Origin: Paenibacillus sp. XY044
GTDB taxonomy: Bacteria > Bacillota > Bacilli > Paenibacillales > Paenibacillaceae
Reading direction: 5' to 3'
Assembly: GCF_002257645.1 (NCBI RefSeq)
Contig: NZ_NQMO01000001.1
Location: 1,701,553-1,765,552, forward strand
Length of the DNA: 64,000 bases
The position numbers and the translations under genes are program-made. How positions within the stretch are numbered: position 1 is the stretch's first letter; each line of letters begins with the position of its first letter. Below the pieces are notes generated by a model. The model saw nothing but the letters and a program-made list of their open reading frames with translations, did not search any database and was not told the origin of the DNA. Positions 34,319 through 44,008 of the stretch are shown piece after piece.

Positions 34319-35689
34319 TTAGGCGGAAGGCTCATGCTTGATGGAACGCGTGTGCAGTTTCCTGTGAAAGCGGAAGAAGAGATAGATCGCTCTTACGAAT
34401 AAATCGGCGGATATAGCGATCCAGATTCCGGCAATCCCCATCTTGAGCACGCTGCCTAGTACATAGACGCCAACGAAACGGATCAGCCATACCCCGATAA
34501 ACGTACTATACATCGGGCTTCTAGTGTCCCCGGCGCCTTGGAGAGCGCCGGCAAGGACAAGGGTCCCCGCTAGCGCGAACTGCGAAAATGCAGCAATATG
34601 CAGCGCCGTTTCAACTCGCTGGATGGTGCTGGGGTCCGTCGTAAACCATAAAACGAACCAAGGGAGAAGAAGAATAAATAATAGGATGCCGACGATGGAC
34701 ATCATGATCGCTCCAATAGCGGTGGACAGCACACCATATATCCAGGCATCTTGCTTGTTTTTTTGTCCGATACTGTAGCCGACTAAGGTCGTTGCTGCCG
34801 CACCTAGTCCGTAGCCCGGCATAAAGGCCAGTGTTTCGATATTTGCGGCGATAATGTGGGCAGCATAGACGTCCGTGCCGATGGAGATGACTATTCCCAT
34901 GTAAGCTACAGAGCCTAACCGACTCAATAAACGCTCAACGACAACGGGGCCAGACAGTTTTAACAGCAGGAGTATTTCGATTGCTTTGCATTGAAGCAAT
35001 TTAGCAAGCGGAAAAGACACCACCGATTTTCTTACCGATAGAATCAAAATTACGACACCTAGGATTCGCGCCACGACCGAAGCCCATGCCGCCCCGACAA
35101 TGCCCCATCCGGAAAAGTGCCACAGACCAAAGATAAACAGATAATCCAACAGTATATGAATAGCGTTCATCCATAATCCGGCTTTCATTGGACTTTTTGT
35201 ATCGCTTGTTCCACGCAAAATACTCCCCAGAACAATCATTAGTGCAGGAAGTACGGAGGGAATGGCGACAATTCGAAAATATACATTTGCATCTGTCAAC
35301 ATTTTTCCGGTTGCCCCGAATAATATCAGGATTGGTTTTGAGAATAAAAAAGTGAGACACCCGAGCAATAGCCCTGCCGCACACGCTACCAGGACGGATT
35401 GCACCGCGATGCTTTGCGACTTTTCGCCTTCGCGGGATCCGAGGCTTCTTGAAATTAATGCATTGGTCACTACGCCAAGCGCCATGAAAATACCAAAATA
35501 AACAACCATTATATTGTTGGCCATCCCGGCGGCAGCCACTTCCTGCAACCCCAGTTTGGATACAAAAAGGGTGTCGACAAACCCGATAGCGGTTTGCAGA
35601 ATATTCTCCGTCATAGCAGGAGCGGCCAATGTGATGACCGCAGCTGCTTTGCCAAAATAATCCTTCAGAAAGAGCGGTTTGGGCACCAT
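34319..35689 (-). CDS. MATE-family multidrug/toxin efflux transporter
   Basis: 456 residues, normal for MATE proteins, with twelve predicted membrane segments in two similar halves (LAAPAMTENILQTAIGFVDT in half one; LKLSGPVVVERLLSRLGSVA in half two). MATE transporters export cationic compounds using a sodium or proton gradient. I start at ATG 35689, 7 bp after the ROK stop; the frame is open further but only through the ROK gene. It is last in a DeoR-ROK-MATE operon, an unusual pairing with a sugar kinase: it might export a pathway by-product, or simply share the transcript. Confidence 0.9.
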   Translation of the reverse strand: MVPKPLFLKDYFGKAAAVITLAAPAMTENILQTAIGFVDTLFVSKLGLQEVAAAGMANNIMVVYFGIFMALGVVTNALISRSLGSREGEKSQSIAVQSVLVACAAGLLLGCLTFLFSKPILILFGATGKMLTDANVYFRIVAIPSVLPALMIVLGSILRGTSDTKSPMKAGLWMNAIHILLDYLFIFGLWHFSGWGIVGAAWASVVARILGVVILILSVRKSVVSFPLAKLLQCKAIEILLLLKLSGPVVVERLLSRLGSVAYMGIVISIGTDVYAAHIIAANIETLAFMPGYGLGAAATTLVGYSIGQKNKQDAWIYGVLSTAIGAIMMSIVGILLFILLLPWFVLWFTTDPSTIQRVETALHIAAFSQFALAGTLVLAGALQGAGDTRSPMYSTFIGVWLIRFVGVYVLGSVLKMGIAGIWIAISADLFVRAIYLFFRFHRKLHTRSIKHEPSA

Positions 35690-35696
35690 TGCCCGG

Positions 35697-36524
35697 TTAC
35701 GAGCGGAACGCAAAGCGTCTGGCTCCTTGAGCCACCATGAATCCAGGTTCCTTAGATTGCTCAATGGTGCATGCGTTCCATAGATCAGGCAGTGCATGCT
35801 GCTGCGCATGCTCCAGTGCAGCCTTGTAATATCCTTTATATTTCAGCGTGCCGCCTCCTAGCACAATCTTTTCCGGATTCAACAAGTTAATGACAATAGC
35901 CAGACCGATTCCCATATATTTTCCTGCGGTTAAAATGACTTCTTGGGCTTCTTGGTTTCCTTGTTCAAGCCGCTGCTGCAAATCTTCAGCATCCGTGCCT
36001 GCCATTTCGAGGACTCCAATACCGCCGGCGAGTTTGGCCAATCGATTCGTGCCTTCCGGAGTCGGGATCGGGATATAGCCCAGCTCGCCCGACCAGCCGT
36101 TTGCCCCATTGACGAATTGACCGTTGGCTCTGATCCCCATGGCAATTCCGGTTCCGATTACGATAACGACGGATGTCGTATTTGGATCGATTGATGAGGT
36201 TTCGTGAAGGGTCGCCGCTTTCACATCATTAATGAAATATACCGGAAAATCGCCAACTTGCAAATCGCTTGTAGTTATTCCGGTAAGCGAGGACAAACTT
36301 GAAAATACGACCTTGTTCTCGTTTTCAACGAATCCCACAACAGCGACGCCCATGCCGGAAGGAGTAAACGGCAAGCCTTGAATAAACGAAACGATTTCGT
36401 TTTTGAGGTGCTCTCTGGTAACAGCAAAGCCTGTTGGAACGGTTTTCGTAATTTTTTCACCTTGATATTCGGCTAACATCAGCATTTTGGTGCAGCCAAT
36501 GTCAATGCCTACGAATCGGTCCAT
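35697..36524 (-). CDS. ROK-family sugar kinase
   Basis: 275 residues. The phosphate-1 loop is FVGIDIGCTKMLML, followed by the second ATP motif region IGTGIAMGIRANGQ and the adenosine loop IVLGGGTLKYKGYY. The usual ROK zinc signature (CxCGxxGC) is absent; the corresponding region reads WSGELGYIPIPTPEG without cysteines, so this is a zinc-less variant. It phosphorylates an unknown sugar. AAGGGGAAAT precedes ATG 36524. It is co-transcribed with a DeoR regulator upstream, which commonly senses a sugar phosphate, perhaps its product. Confidence 0.88.
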   Translation of the reverse strand: MDRFVGIDIGCTKMLMLAEYQGEKITKTVPTGFAVTREHLKNEIVSFIQGLPFTPSGMGVAVVGFVENENKVVFSSLSSLTGITTSDLQVGDFPVYFINDVKAATLHETSSIDPNTTSVVIVIGTGIAMGIRANGQFVNGANGWSGELGYIPIPTPEGTNRLAKLAGGIGVLEMAGTDAEDLQQRLEQGNQEAQEVILTAGKYMGIGLAIVINLLNPEKIVLGGGTLKYKGYYKAALEHAQQHALPDLWNACTIEQSKEPGFMVAQGARRFAFRS

Positions 36525-36547
36525 TTACATTTCCCCTTTTCCTCGCT

Positions 36548-37318
36548 TTAATCGTAATCGTGTTCTCCTATAACCATCACCTGAACATCAGCATCCAATC
36601 GCTGAACAATTTCCAAAGGAAGAGAGCGATTCGTTATGATGTGATCGACTGCCTTTAAATCTAACGCCCTGAATTTATGAAGCAGGTTGTGCTTTGTATG
36701 ATCAATGAGCAGGAAGATTTGACCAGCGTGCTTCACCAGCTCCCGTTTAAACTCGATTTCTTCCTCGTTGCCGTAATAAATTCCTTTGCTAGTGATGCCG
36801 GCGGCACCGATGAACACTTTGTTAAATTGATAGTCCGAAATTTTGGACAGGGTGGAATATCCAAAGACATGACGGGATATTTTGTTCACTGTCCCTCCCA
36901 AAAAGTGAACCTCCGGTTTAACCGAATGGGTCAATGTGCTGGCAATATCGATGGAATTCGTCACGACCTGTACATTCAACTCATTCATGAATTGGGTCAT
37001 CGCGTGTACGGTTGTGGAGATATCCATAAAAATCAAATCATCGTCTTCGATCAGCTTCGCCGCTTGCTCACCGATTTGCAGCTTCACCTCCGATTTTTCT
37101 TTTGACCTGGATTCGTAATCCCGCAACTTTCGATATAATGAGGGAACGGCAATCCCTCCATGGGTTCGGCTGACCAGTCCTTTAGATGAAAGGTGGACGA
37201 TGTCGCGTCTGGCAGTGTCTCTGGATACGCCGAATAACTCACAAATTTGCTGTAAAGACATCGTATTATGTTCATCCAAAAATTCCAGAATGTGAACGTA
37301 ACGTTCCTCTTGATTCAT
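36548..37318 (-). CDS. DeoR-family transcriptional regulator
   Basis: 256 residues. The N-terminal winged helix reads MSLQQICELFGVSRDTARRD, followed by the family SRTHGGIA motif; the C-terminal effector domain is of the sugar-phosphate type (DDLIFMDISTTVHAM, VVTNSIDIASTL, FIGAAGI). GGGAGG sits 6 nt before ATG 37318; ATG 37324 is too close. It begins an operon with the ROK kinase and MATE transporter and probably represses it, released by the kinase product. Confidence 0.92.
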   Translation of the reverse strand: MNQEERYVHILEFLDEHNTMSLQQICELFGVSRDTARRDIVHLSSKGLVSRTHGGIAVPSLYRKLRDYESRSKEKSEVKLQIGEQAAKLIEDDDLIFMDISTTVHAMTQFMNELNVQVVTNSIDIASTLTHSVKPEVHFLGGTVNKISRHVFGYSTLSKISDYQFNKVFIGAAGITSKGIYYGNEEEIEFKRELVKHAGQIFLLIDHTKHNLLHKFRALDLKAVDHIITNRSLPLEIVQRLDADVQVMVIGEHDYD

Positions 37319-37459
37319 ATGCATCCTCCCAAGTATAATTTAAGTTATATTAAGTATTTAATCAAGGGTTTTATGACATTCAGTTGCACAAATGCTTGTA
37401 TATACTTAAAACGATGCATATCGTAAGATTCTGATTGGATATGATGTACTAAGGTACAA

Positions 37460-37485
37460 AAAAACCGTCAAAATGACGGTTTTGC
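37460..37485. terminator. Bidirectional hairpin with A and T runs
   Basis: AAAACCGTCA and TGACGGTTTT flank AAA; it can terminate in either direction. It lies upstream of the DeoR gene. Confidence 0.65.
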
Positions 37486-37539
37486 AGTGTATTAAGAAGC
37501 ATTCCAGAAGTATCCCACAGCTAAATTAAATTCGAAATT

Positions 37540-37672
37540 ACAAGTATTTGCGATCAGATTCAGTGCTGCACATCTGCCTTGGGATAGACCTCGCGGAAAG
37601 CGTCCTCCAGCCCGGGAAGGCGTCAAAAACACCCAGCAGCACTTCCTCGGCACCACGACGGTACAAGTCTTC
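37540..37672 (-). mobile_element. IS256/mutator-type transposase fragment
   Basis: A GC-rich patch on the minus strand encodes LGVFDAFPG and, in the next frame, LEDAFREVYPKADVQH, close to the conserved mutator-transposase catalytic region (typically ...FKEVYPKADVQRC). Only ~45 residues remain. No inverted repeats are recognised at its edges. Confidence 0.6.
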
Positions 37673-38350
37673 ACAGTGCAGAAATAATACTTTTTGTTAT
37701 TGAATACACCTTATGTTGCTTGTCCTTAATTTTTCGATTCCTATGGTACTCAAAGACAATTGATTAATCTTTATATATAATGCAGCTTGAAACTTTATCC
37801 TTCTTGATTGCTTTAGATAAATGATCTAACTTAATAATAAATACCTCCCTTTCATGATTTAGCCTGGTTTGATCAACTTTTCATCTTCAGCGAACCTCAT
37901 TATTGCATATAAAATATTTGCTTATTTTCTATACGCTCAATATGGAATGCAGTTACGCTATCCTGCCCGTTAGCTTAATCCCTGAAGCCAGTTTAGCTTT
38001 TGTAACTCCCTTTCCTATGTAGAGGTAAACGTTTAACCAGGGTGCCGTGATGAGACCGCTTTTTTCCATTTACATCATCTACTTTGCCGTCGGTGACAGC
38101 TACGCTGGTACTATCCCGCATAAAAGTAAGTAGAGTTCCCATCCGAGTCGAGGTTCAAAAACAAAAAAATTTTAACTATCCCAAACTTCCCTAGCATCCT
38201 ATTCGTTTATATAGAGAGGAGGTACCCGGTCAGAACTGTAGGCATTACATTGGGTACTTCAGAAAACCTATTTAAAGATAAAGTGAGGTGTTAAGGAAAT
38301 AAAAATTTATTTTCGTCTTTAACGAACCAATAACAAAATCGGAGAAGTGG
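37673..38350. other. Gene-poor stretch with an A half site
   Basis: AT-rich, with no convincing gene. A minus-strand frame 38119-37991 (MRDSTSVAVTDGKVDDVNG...) has no ribosome site and ends beside the A half site. GGTACCC (38222) and GGGTAC (38253) form an inverted pair upstream of the next gene. Confidence 0.35.
37955..37978 (+). repeat. A-type left site (A11)
   Basis: GCTATC, CTGCC, CGTTAGCTTAA: a full left simple site (37957-37978) without an inner stem or right site. Confidence 0.6.
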
Positions 38351-39472
38351 ATGGTGCTCTTTGTGAAAAAGCTAGTATTTTCGGCGACTTTTGCTCTTAT
38401 TCTTGCAATTCCTACTGTTACATCTGCGCAAACAACAACCCAGACTGAAAATATCCCTGACCAATCAGTGAGTTCCATGCCTAACGTTGTTCTCTCTAAC
38501 TATGGGGAGAAAGATTATTCGAATGAGACTCTAAATTCCATGGTTGCACACGCAAAAAATGTACTAGAGAAAGAGAGGGCAATAACGTTACAGAGTAGCA
38601 ATTCAGATGAACAAACAAGCACCCCTCCTTCCTATGCATATTATTCTTTAGACCCCAATAACAGCTATCTGTACGAAGAACCCAGTGGTGGCACACCTCA
38701 ATTAGTTTTGTTCGATAACCCCCAAAGCGCGGAACAACAACTTGCTCCATTAGCTTCGGGGCAAACGGATTTTATTTCCGATGGTGTTGGAGGAAGGAAT
38801 TATATAGCACCATCCGGTTCATCTAGCTCATATTTGATGAGTTCACTGCAGTTGCCGGTTGATTCCTATGTTGTTCCTAAAACTGCGGCTTATAATTATA
38901 TCGGTTTTACTAATTCCCAGTATGAAGCTGACTTGGGAACGGTCTTCGTGACATCAGCAGGTCCAAACAGTAACGAAAAAGGCTGGAGACTTGCGTTTAA
39001 TGCTAAACATAACGGCTCCAAACTGACTTCGAGTTATGAGTCTGGTTATAATGAAATGTGGGATAAAAATGCATTTCTCTCCAATTCATCAGTCACGATG
39101 GTGGCATGGTATAATTATGCGCAGACTGTTAATAGCATAACGACTCACACCATTCGCTTAAAGATCACGGGGAAGGCCACCTGTGCAGACCACGCTTGCA
39201 ATAATCAAAATGACACTTCGTTAATTGCAATAGCCGACTCTCCTGATTTAGGATCCAATGCACCGACTTCAATTACCCATTGGAAGGTACTTTCAACTGT
39301 AGTGTCAACGGACAATACAGGGAGAAACAAGGGGATATTTTCTAACATCAATATAAACGGAACGGCCGTTCCCAGCAGTTCATTTTCAGCCCCTGAACAG
39401 GATCACGCATTGATAACACGTACCAATAATAATGTTACAATTGATGTGGACTCTAACACATATAAACTTTAA
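38351..39472 (+). CDS. Secreted protein of unknown function
   Basis: 373 residues with a clear signal peptide (FSATFALILAIPTVTSAQ). A low-complexity Ser/Thr/Gln segment follows, then a C-terminal domain from ~180 (YIGFTNSQYEADLGTVFVT, GWRLAFNAKHNG, TMVAWYNYAQTV) with one cysteine pair (CADHAC). The pattern recalls B. subtilis YrpD-like secreted proteins, but this is a weak impression. GGAG precedes ATG 38351 by 6 nt. It is followed within 50 bp by another secreted protein in the same direction, so the two may be one transcript. Confidence 0.7.
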   Translation: MVLFVKKLVFSATFALILAIPTVTSAQTTTQTENIPDQSVSSMPNVVLSNYGEKDYSNETLNSMVAHAKNVLEKERAITLQSSNSDEQTSTPPSYAYYSLDPNNSYLYEEPSGGTPQLVLFDNPQSAEQQLAPLASGQTDFISDGVGGRNYIAPSGSSSSYLMSSLQLPVDSYVVPKTAAYNYIGFTNSQYEADLGTVFVTSAGPNSNEKGWRLAFNAKHNGSKLTSSYESGYNEMWDKNAFLSNSSVTMVAWYNYAQTVNSITTHTIRLKITGKATCADHACNNQNDTSLIAIADSPDLGSNAPTSITHWKVLSTVVSTDNTGRNKGIFSNININGTAVPSSSFSAPEQDHALITRTNNNVTIDVDSNTYKL

Positions 39473-39517
39473 TTATTAGGTTTTTCGAAAATTACTTGCA
39501 GTTTGGAGTGATGAAGG

Positions 39518-40000
39518 TTGAAATTTAAGTGGAAGCAATCATGTTGGTTGTCTGTTATGTTGGCTGTATTTCTTCTAGCTGTTTTCTCACCAAGCACGGT
39601 ACAAGCAGCTCAGGTAGCTGTTCACGGATCGGTTACAATTGATGGTAAGGAACTTAAAATGGACCCAAAGCCGACTGTGATTAATGGCAATGTTATGGTT
39701 CCATTTAGGCAGCTCTTCACAGCACTGGGGCTTTCGATCGATTGGGCTAAGACGGATGAAAAGACCCAAACGGTAACCGGAAAAAAAGGGGATACTGTCA
39801 TTCAAATCCAAGTCTCAGCTAGTAATTGGACGGCAAGTTTGAATGGTGAGGAGATCAAATTAACGCAGAGCCCTTTTATTGACCCCGAGACGAGCACGCT
39901 GTATGTTAACTTGCGTTTCATTAGTGAATCCGTTGGAGCAGCCGTAAGTTGGGATAACATCCACAAAATCGCATCCATCGACACAGTAAAAGATAAGTAA
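39518..40000 (+). CDS. Secreted protein with copper-amine-oxidase-N-like domain
   Basis: 160 residues: a signal peptide (LSVMLAVFLLAVFSPSTVQA) plus one stalk-type domain (VTIDGKELKMDPKPTVING, VMVPFRQLFTALGLSIDW, YVNLRFISESVGAAVSWD). GGAGTGATGAAGG leads to TTG 39518. It is almost only the domain, so it likely serves a structural or binding role on the cell surface, similar to the N-terminal domain of the protein at 29955-30680. It follows the secreted protein at 38351 with a 45-bp gap. Confidence 0.8.
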   Translation: MKFKWKQSCWLSVMLAVFLLAVFSPSTVQAAQVAVHGSVTIDGKELKMDPKPTVINGNVMVPFRQLFTALGLSIDWAKTDEKTQTVTGKKGDTVIQIQVSASNWTASLNGEEIKLTQSPFIDPETSTLYVNLRFISESVGAAVSWDNIHKIASIDTVKDK

Positions 40001-40424
40001 GTCCAATTTATTTGGATGATTTAGCCCGACGGACTTCGAAAGGCAATTGGTTAGGTTGGGATCAAGTTACATGACGACAAAAGGTATGACGAGAGGAAAA
40101 CACGAAAAGGTATAGAAGCAAAATACCTTGCCACAGATACCGTAAGGAAATGTCTATGCTTTGGACATTCATCTCGTCAGAGGCTACCATTCTGAGGCGG
40201 CTGTTACTGGGGTTGAACTTGTAAACATATGTCGATCGGTAGGCAGGCACAAAAACTGTTCCAACAAGAGAAGACCAACTCTTGATCCGAGTTGGTTTTC
40301 TTCACATATAATTCGAACTAACTGGCTTACATAACCTGGGGTAACCCCGCTTGGGAGAAAAAATAAAAAATGGAATAAACTCGAAAAGTACCGTTACTTT
40401 GGATAAAGCCTAAACTAAACGTCT
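40001..40424. other. Intergenic stretch with terminator
   Basis: No gene recognised apart from the terminator hairpin at 40270-40303. Confidence 0.4.
40270..40303 (+). terminator. Terminator downstream of the secreted-protein pair
   Basis: ACCAACTC/GAGTTGGT with a 7-nt loop, followed by TTTCTT. Confidence 0.7.
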
Positions 40425-41079
40425 TTATATCAGGAGCAATTTATGCAGATGGTGAATTGCCCAACAACGAGGATCTACTGAATAAGCAGTTGCTGTCGTC
40501 TTCCTTGGAAGGTTTGAAATCCTTCCGTGTAGGAGGCAATCCCTGCAGCCGTAGTTGTCTAGATAAGCATGAAATCCCACCGGATGTTTCAAAATATCCG
40601 ACCACAGAGTAGGTTCCAATACCGTCCCTCTTCCGAACAATGTTGAGATAGATAAATTGCCTGGAATGCTTGAAGATTGGCGAATAACCAGAAGTTGATC
40701 AGGATAACTCGTGAAATATTCTCTATGATATTCGACGCTTCCTGATGTATATCTCACGGAGGCAATTGCATTTTCCAGATCAAGTTCTCTCCGATAATCT
40801 TCTACGTCCAAATCAGAATTTCGGCTTACCAAATATAGGTCACCAAGCGGCTCATAATGGCGCTGCCCATCTGGAACACCAATCAGCACTTTAGAGGCTA
40901 ATTCCTCCGCATTTGAAATTTCCCCCTTAAACACCAATCTGCGTATTTCATCGAGATGGTTGAGAGCATCCGGGTTGTTCCTATTCACCGGGCCACCTTC
41001 CCAATGTCCCATTACCTAACGGTAAAGCCTCTTCCCTGAGCTTTGCTGGTTCGTTAAACCAGATTTTAAGGTTATCCAC
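40425..41079 (-). pseudogene. N-terminal remnant of a GH95 alpha-L-fucosidase-like gene
   Basis: The 5' part from GTG 41079 (ribosome site AAAGGGAG) reads LKIWFNEPAKLREEALPLGNG, the family opening. A frameshift and deletion follow, then the frame resumes with GGPVNRNNPDALNHLDEIRR, VPDGQRHYEPLGDLYL and YTSGSVEYHREYF. After ~180 residues the frame breaks again near 40530 and the ~550-residue catalytic remainder is absent. Confidence 0.8.
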
Positions 41080-41490
41080 AATGTACACTCCCTTTAAGGT
41101 ATTAGGATTTTCGCTTGTCATGTGAAGTACAAGTGATCTCCGTCAATATTAAGGGAGGTTTTCACGATATACTACCCTAATTACTTCATTCTTTTTCATA
41201 TAGAAACAAGAGCTTCCTGAATTTGTTTGGGCGTTCACAGTGAGGTAATCCTCTATTTGATTATGATCCTTTCTGGATTTTTAATAAAAAAGGCCGCAGC
41301 TACGCGGCTATTAAGCATATATGATCTTGTCGTCTTACGACTTAATTCAACATGCTGCGAATCGTTTTCATTTTCCCAATACCCTCCTTCAACGTTTCCC
41401 TTCTTTAAATCAGGGTAATAGAGGAGTTCGCCAACTGCCTTGCGTTTCCTTTTATCTTCTCGAAGGATGGTGCAAGCTTAGAGGCTTGTG
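41080..41490. other. Stretch with an element B fragment and an unassigned frame
   Basis: A minus-strand open frame (~41480-41245) encodes VGELLYYPDLKKGNVEGGYW and ENENDSQHVELSR but lacks a start codon, so it looks like an internal fragment of a gene I cannot name. It reads through the B3 hairpin. Confidence 0.3.
41284..41345. repeat. Element B3, truncated
   Basis: AAAAAGGCCGC / GCGGCT hairpin (41287-41309) followed by GATCTTGTCGTCTTACGAC; the same order as B2 (60943-60988) but lacking the outer inverted pair. Confidence 0.5.
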
Positions 41491-41937
41491 TCACACAATG
41501 TTTGGGTACTTGCAAGCTGTCTTAACAAACCCGGCGAATAAAGCATCGAGCCCAAATTCGAATCGGGCTTGATGATCTTCAGAACTGCCCAATCCGCGTC
41601 GGATCGCCTCGCTAATGCAAGGAAACTCGTTATGATCAAGACGATTCCCAAGCTCTTCCGCAAAATCTTCATGTCCCGGTGTGCTCCCCGCTTCAGCCAA
41701 AGTATGTCCGGTAACGAATGTCGTTACAGTATTAATGATATGGAATGCGCGCAACGGGTTGAGTTCTGCTTTACATAGCGCTGCCACCACTTTTTCGACT
41801 GAACGCAGCGAACCCAAATTCATGACCGGCCGGGTGGCTATTAAAGGTATCAGTCTAGGATGCCGTAACAGCTCACCACGTAATGAGACGGCAAATGCGC
41901 GCAGCCATATCGGCCAATCCCGCAGCACTCCGATCAT
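41491..41937 (-). pseudogene. TetR-type regulator C-terminal domain without DNA-binding part
   Basis: The 148-residue frame (WPIWLRAFAVSLRGELLRHP, FHIINTVTTFVTGHTLAEAG, RFEFGLDALFAGF) matches the ligand-binding domain of tetracycline-repressor-like proteins. No helix-turn-helix is present and no frame upstream supplies it, so the first ~50-60 residues are lost. Confidence 0.7.
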
Positions 41938-42037
41938 CCCCGTTCGGAAACGAGAGCTGTTAAACAGACTTCAAGGAGTCTGAGTTTATGTAGGCAATGC
42001 CATAAGCTACGAGCCGGCAGCAGAGACCTGCTCATTC

Positions 42038-43963
42038 TTAAGGGGTCATAATATTAAAATTAGGGTTAATTTTATCAATGGCTTCTAGGAATGAGTCCCA
42101 TTTGTGTTTGTCTCCCTGAATAAGGATAATGGAGTTACCAAAACGGTTGTTTGTCGTAACAAGCTCATATAATTGATCTTTCCACATTGTGACTGTGACT
42201 GCTGCACCACCTATTACTTCACTCTTTAAGTATCTGAAGATTCCGCGTTTGACTTCAGTTGAAGCCTTTTCCTTTCGGTCAGGAATTACGAAGTTAATTT
42301 TGAAGTCGAAATTCCCTGCCTTAATACCATTAATTCTAATACTAAATAAATATAAGATGTTTTCAAGAGGGATAACATCCAACACCTCTTTTGTTATCGT
42401 TGAAATGGGAATAGGTGTTTTTCCGAAGCGGAGCTCTTGAGCTCCAGTTAAATATTCATTTCTCCATGGGCCTGATTCAGATATATACCCTAATTGTTCT
42501 AATGCATCGGCACATAACAGCTTAGCCGCTTCGTTGTTTGGATTTGAAAAAATCACATGTTTGGTTACTTCTGCTACCCATTGATATTCACCATCATGGA
42601 AAGATTTTTTTGCTTTTTTTAGAACCGCATCCTCACCGCCCATAAATTCTATGTATTTTTTTGCGGATTCTTCAGGGAGTAGTTTATTTAAATCAACTGG
42701 ATTACCATTATACCATCCCATATATTTTTGATAGACGGCCTTTGAGTTGTGATTGACCGTTCCATAAAAGGAGCTATTATACCATTCGTCGCTTAGGCAT
42801 TCAGGCAATGTTACCATTCTGCCGACCTCTTCTAACGTGTAACCAAGATTGATCAATCGCAAGGTTTGGTCATTGATATATTGATACACATCTCTTTGTT
42901 TTTCCATATAGTCAATACAATTTTCCGTACCAAAACGCGGCCAGTTATGAACACCGAATACACTGGTTATGCGATCGCCAAATAAATCGATTGCTTGTTG
43001 TAAATAGGCAGCCCAGGCAACAGGATCCCTTACTTGAGCTCCTCTTAAAGTATAAATATTATGGAGTGTTGCCGTACAATTCTCAGCAATACATAATGAC
43101 TTCTCGATGGGAAAATACAAATTCATTTCTGCAGGTGCTTCTGTGCCTGGAGTCAGTTGAAATTGGATTTCCACACCGTCAATCACTTTTTCAACATATG
43201 GCAGGTGACTGTTGTTCGAAATTTCTTGTACATCGCGTATTAATGTCACTGTCCCTTTGGATAAGGTTTTACCAATGCCATCATCTATCTGACCTTTGTT
43301 ATCATTAGGTAAGGGTTCCCCGTACATAAAAACACTGCGTCGAGACATGGCTACACCTGTAGTCACATTTTCTTGAATCACGGATTTCATAAATTTATTT
43401 GGTGCATAGACGTTCACTGTGCTTTCTGACGGGAGGATTCCTAATACGCCTCCGTAATGATCCACATGTGAATGAGTAAAAATAATCGCACTGATTTGAA
43501 AGCTTCCAAAATGCTCTTTTAATAATTCTAGAGCAGCAGCTGCCGTTTCTTGAGAAGTCAAACAATCAATGACAATCCAGCCGGTTTTTCCTCTAACGAC
43601 AGACATGTTTGCCAGGTCAAATCCTCTCACTTGGTAAATATTCTCTGTTACCTTAAACAATCCAGAATGAAGATTTAACTTTCCCTGTTCCCATAGCTTT
43701 GGGTGAACGGTCTCTGGGATTTGTTCTTGTAATAAAAAAGAATATCTAGTTAAATCCCAAACCGTCTTTGAGGTGTTTTTTCGGTAGATGACAGGTAAAG
43801 GAACTTGAACCAGCATATTCTGACTAGCCAGTTTTTGTTCTGCTTTTAATTTTGCCCAATTCATTTGTTGATAAATGCTGTTATTGATTAAACTAGTTTT
43901 GCTGGTCGCTTCTTTTCTTGTGTTATTGAGATCCATTTCACGAGTATACGAGTAAAAGGCCAT
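42038..43963 (-). CDS. Alkyl/aryl-sulfatase-like metallo-beta-lactamase-fold hydrolase
   Basis: 641 residues from ATG 43963 with CGGAGGTAC upstream; the ORF is open 15 codons further but without a ribosome site. The metallo-hydrolase motif is FTHSHVDHYGG, further metal ligands lie in ENCTATLHN and FGVHNWPRFG, and a helical dimerisation part (about 380-500) is followed by a C-terminal SCP2-like lipid-binding domain. Family members such as SdsA1 and YjcS split primary alkyl sulfates (for example SDS) to alcohol and sulfate. No secretion signal is seen. Monocistronic. Confidence 0.9.
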   Translation of the reverse strand: MAFYSYTREMDLNNTRKEATSKTSLINNSIYQQMNWAKLKAEQKLASQNMLVQVPLPVIYRKNTSKTVWDLTRYSFLLQEQIPETVHPKLWEQGKLNLHSGLFKVTENIYQVRGFDLANMSVVRGKTGWIVIDCLTSQETAAAALELLKEHFGSFQISAIIFTHSHVDHYGGVLGILPSESTVNVYAPNKFMKSVIQENVTTGVAMSRRSVFMYGEPLPNDNKGQIDDGIGKTLSKGTVTLIRDVQEISNNSHLPYVEKVIDGVEIQFQLTPGTEAPAEMNLYFPIEKSLCIAENCTATLHNIYTLRGAQVRDPVAWAAYLQQAIDLFGDRITSVFGVHNWPRFGTENCIDYMEKQRDVYQYINDQTLRLINLGYTLEEVGRMVTLPECLSDEWYNSSFYGTVNHNSKAVYQKYMGWYNGNPVDLNKLLPEESAKKYIEFMGGEDAVLKKAKKSFHDGEYQWVAEVTKHVIFSNPNNEAAKLLCADALEQLGYISESGPWRNEYLTGAQELRFGKTPIPISTITKEVLDVIPLENILYLFSIRINGIKAGNFDFKINFVIPDRKEKASTEVKRGIFRYLKSEVIGGAAVTVTMWKDQLYELVTTNNRFGNSIILIQGDKHKWDSFLEAIDKINPNFNIMTP

Positions 43964-44008
43964 TTTAGTACCTCCGTTAATTGGTACTATAATATATGAT
44001 TTGTGCAA

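Noticed and set aside
42991..43308. Plus-strand ORF within the alkylsulfatase-like gene
   Set aside because: Antisense shadow of a full-length conserved gene.
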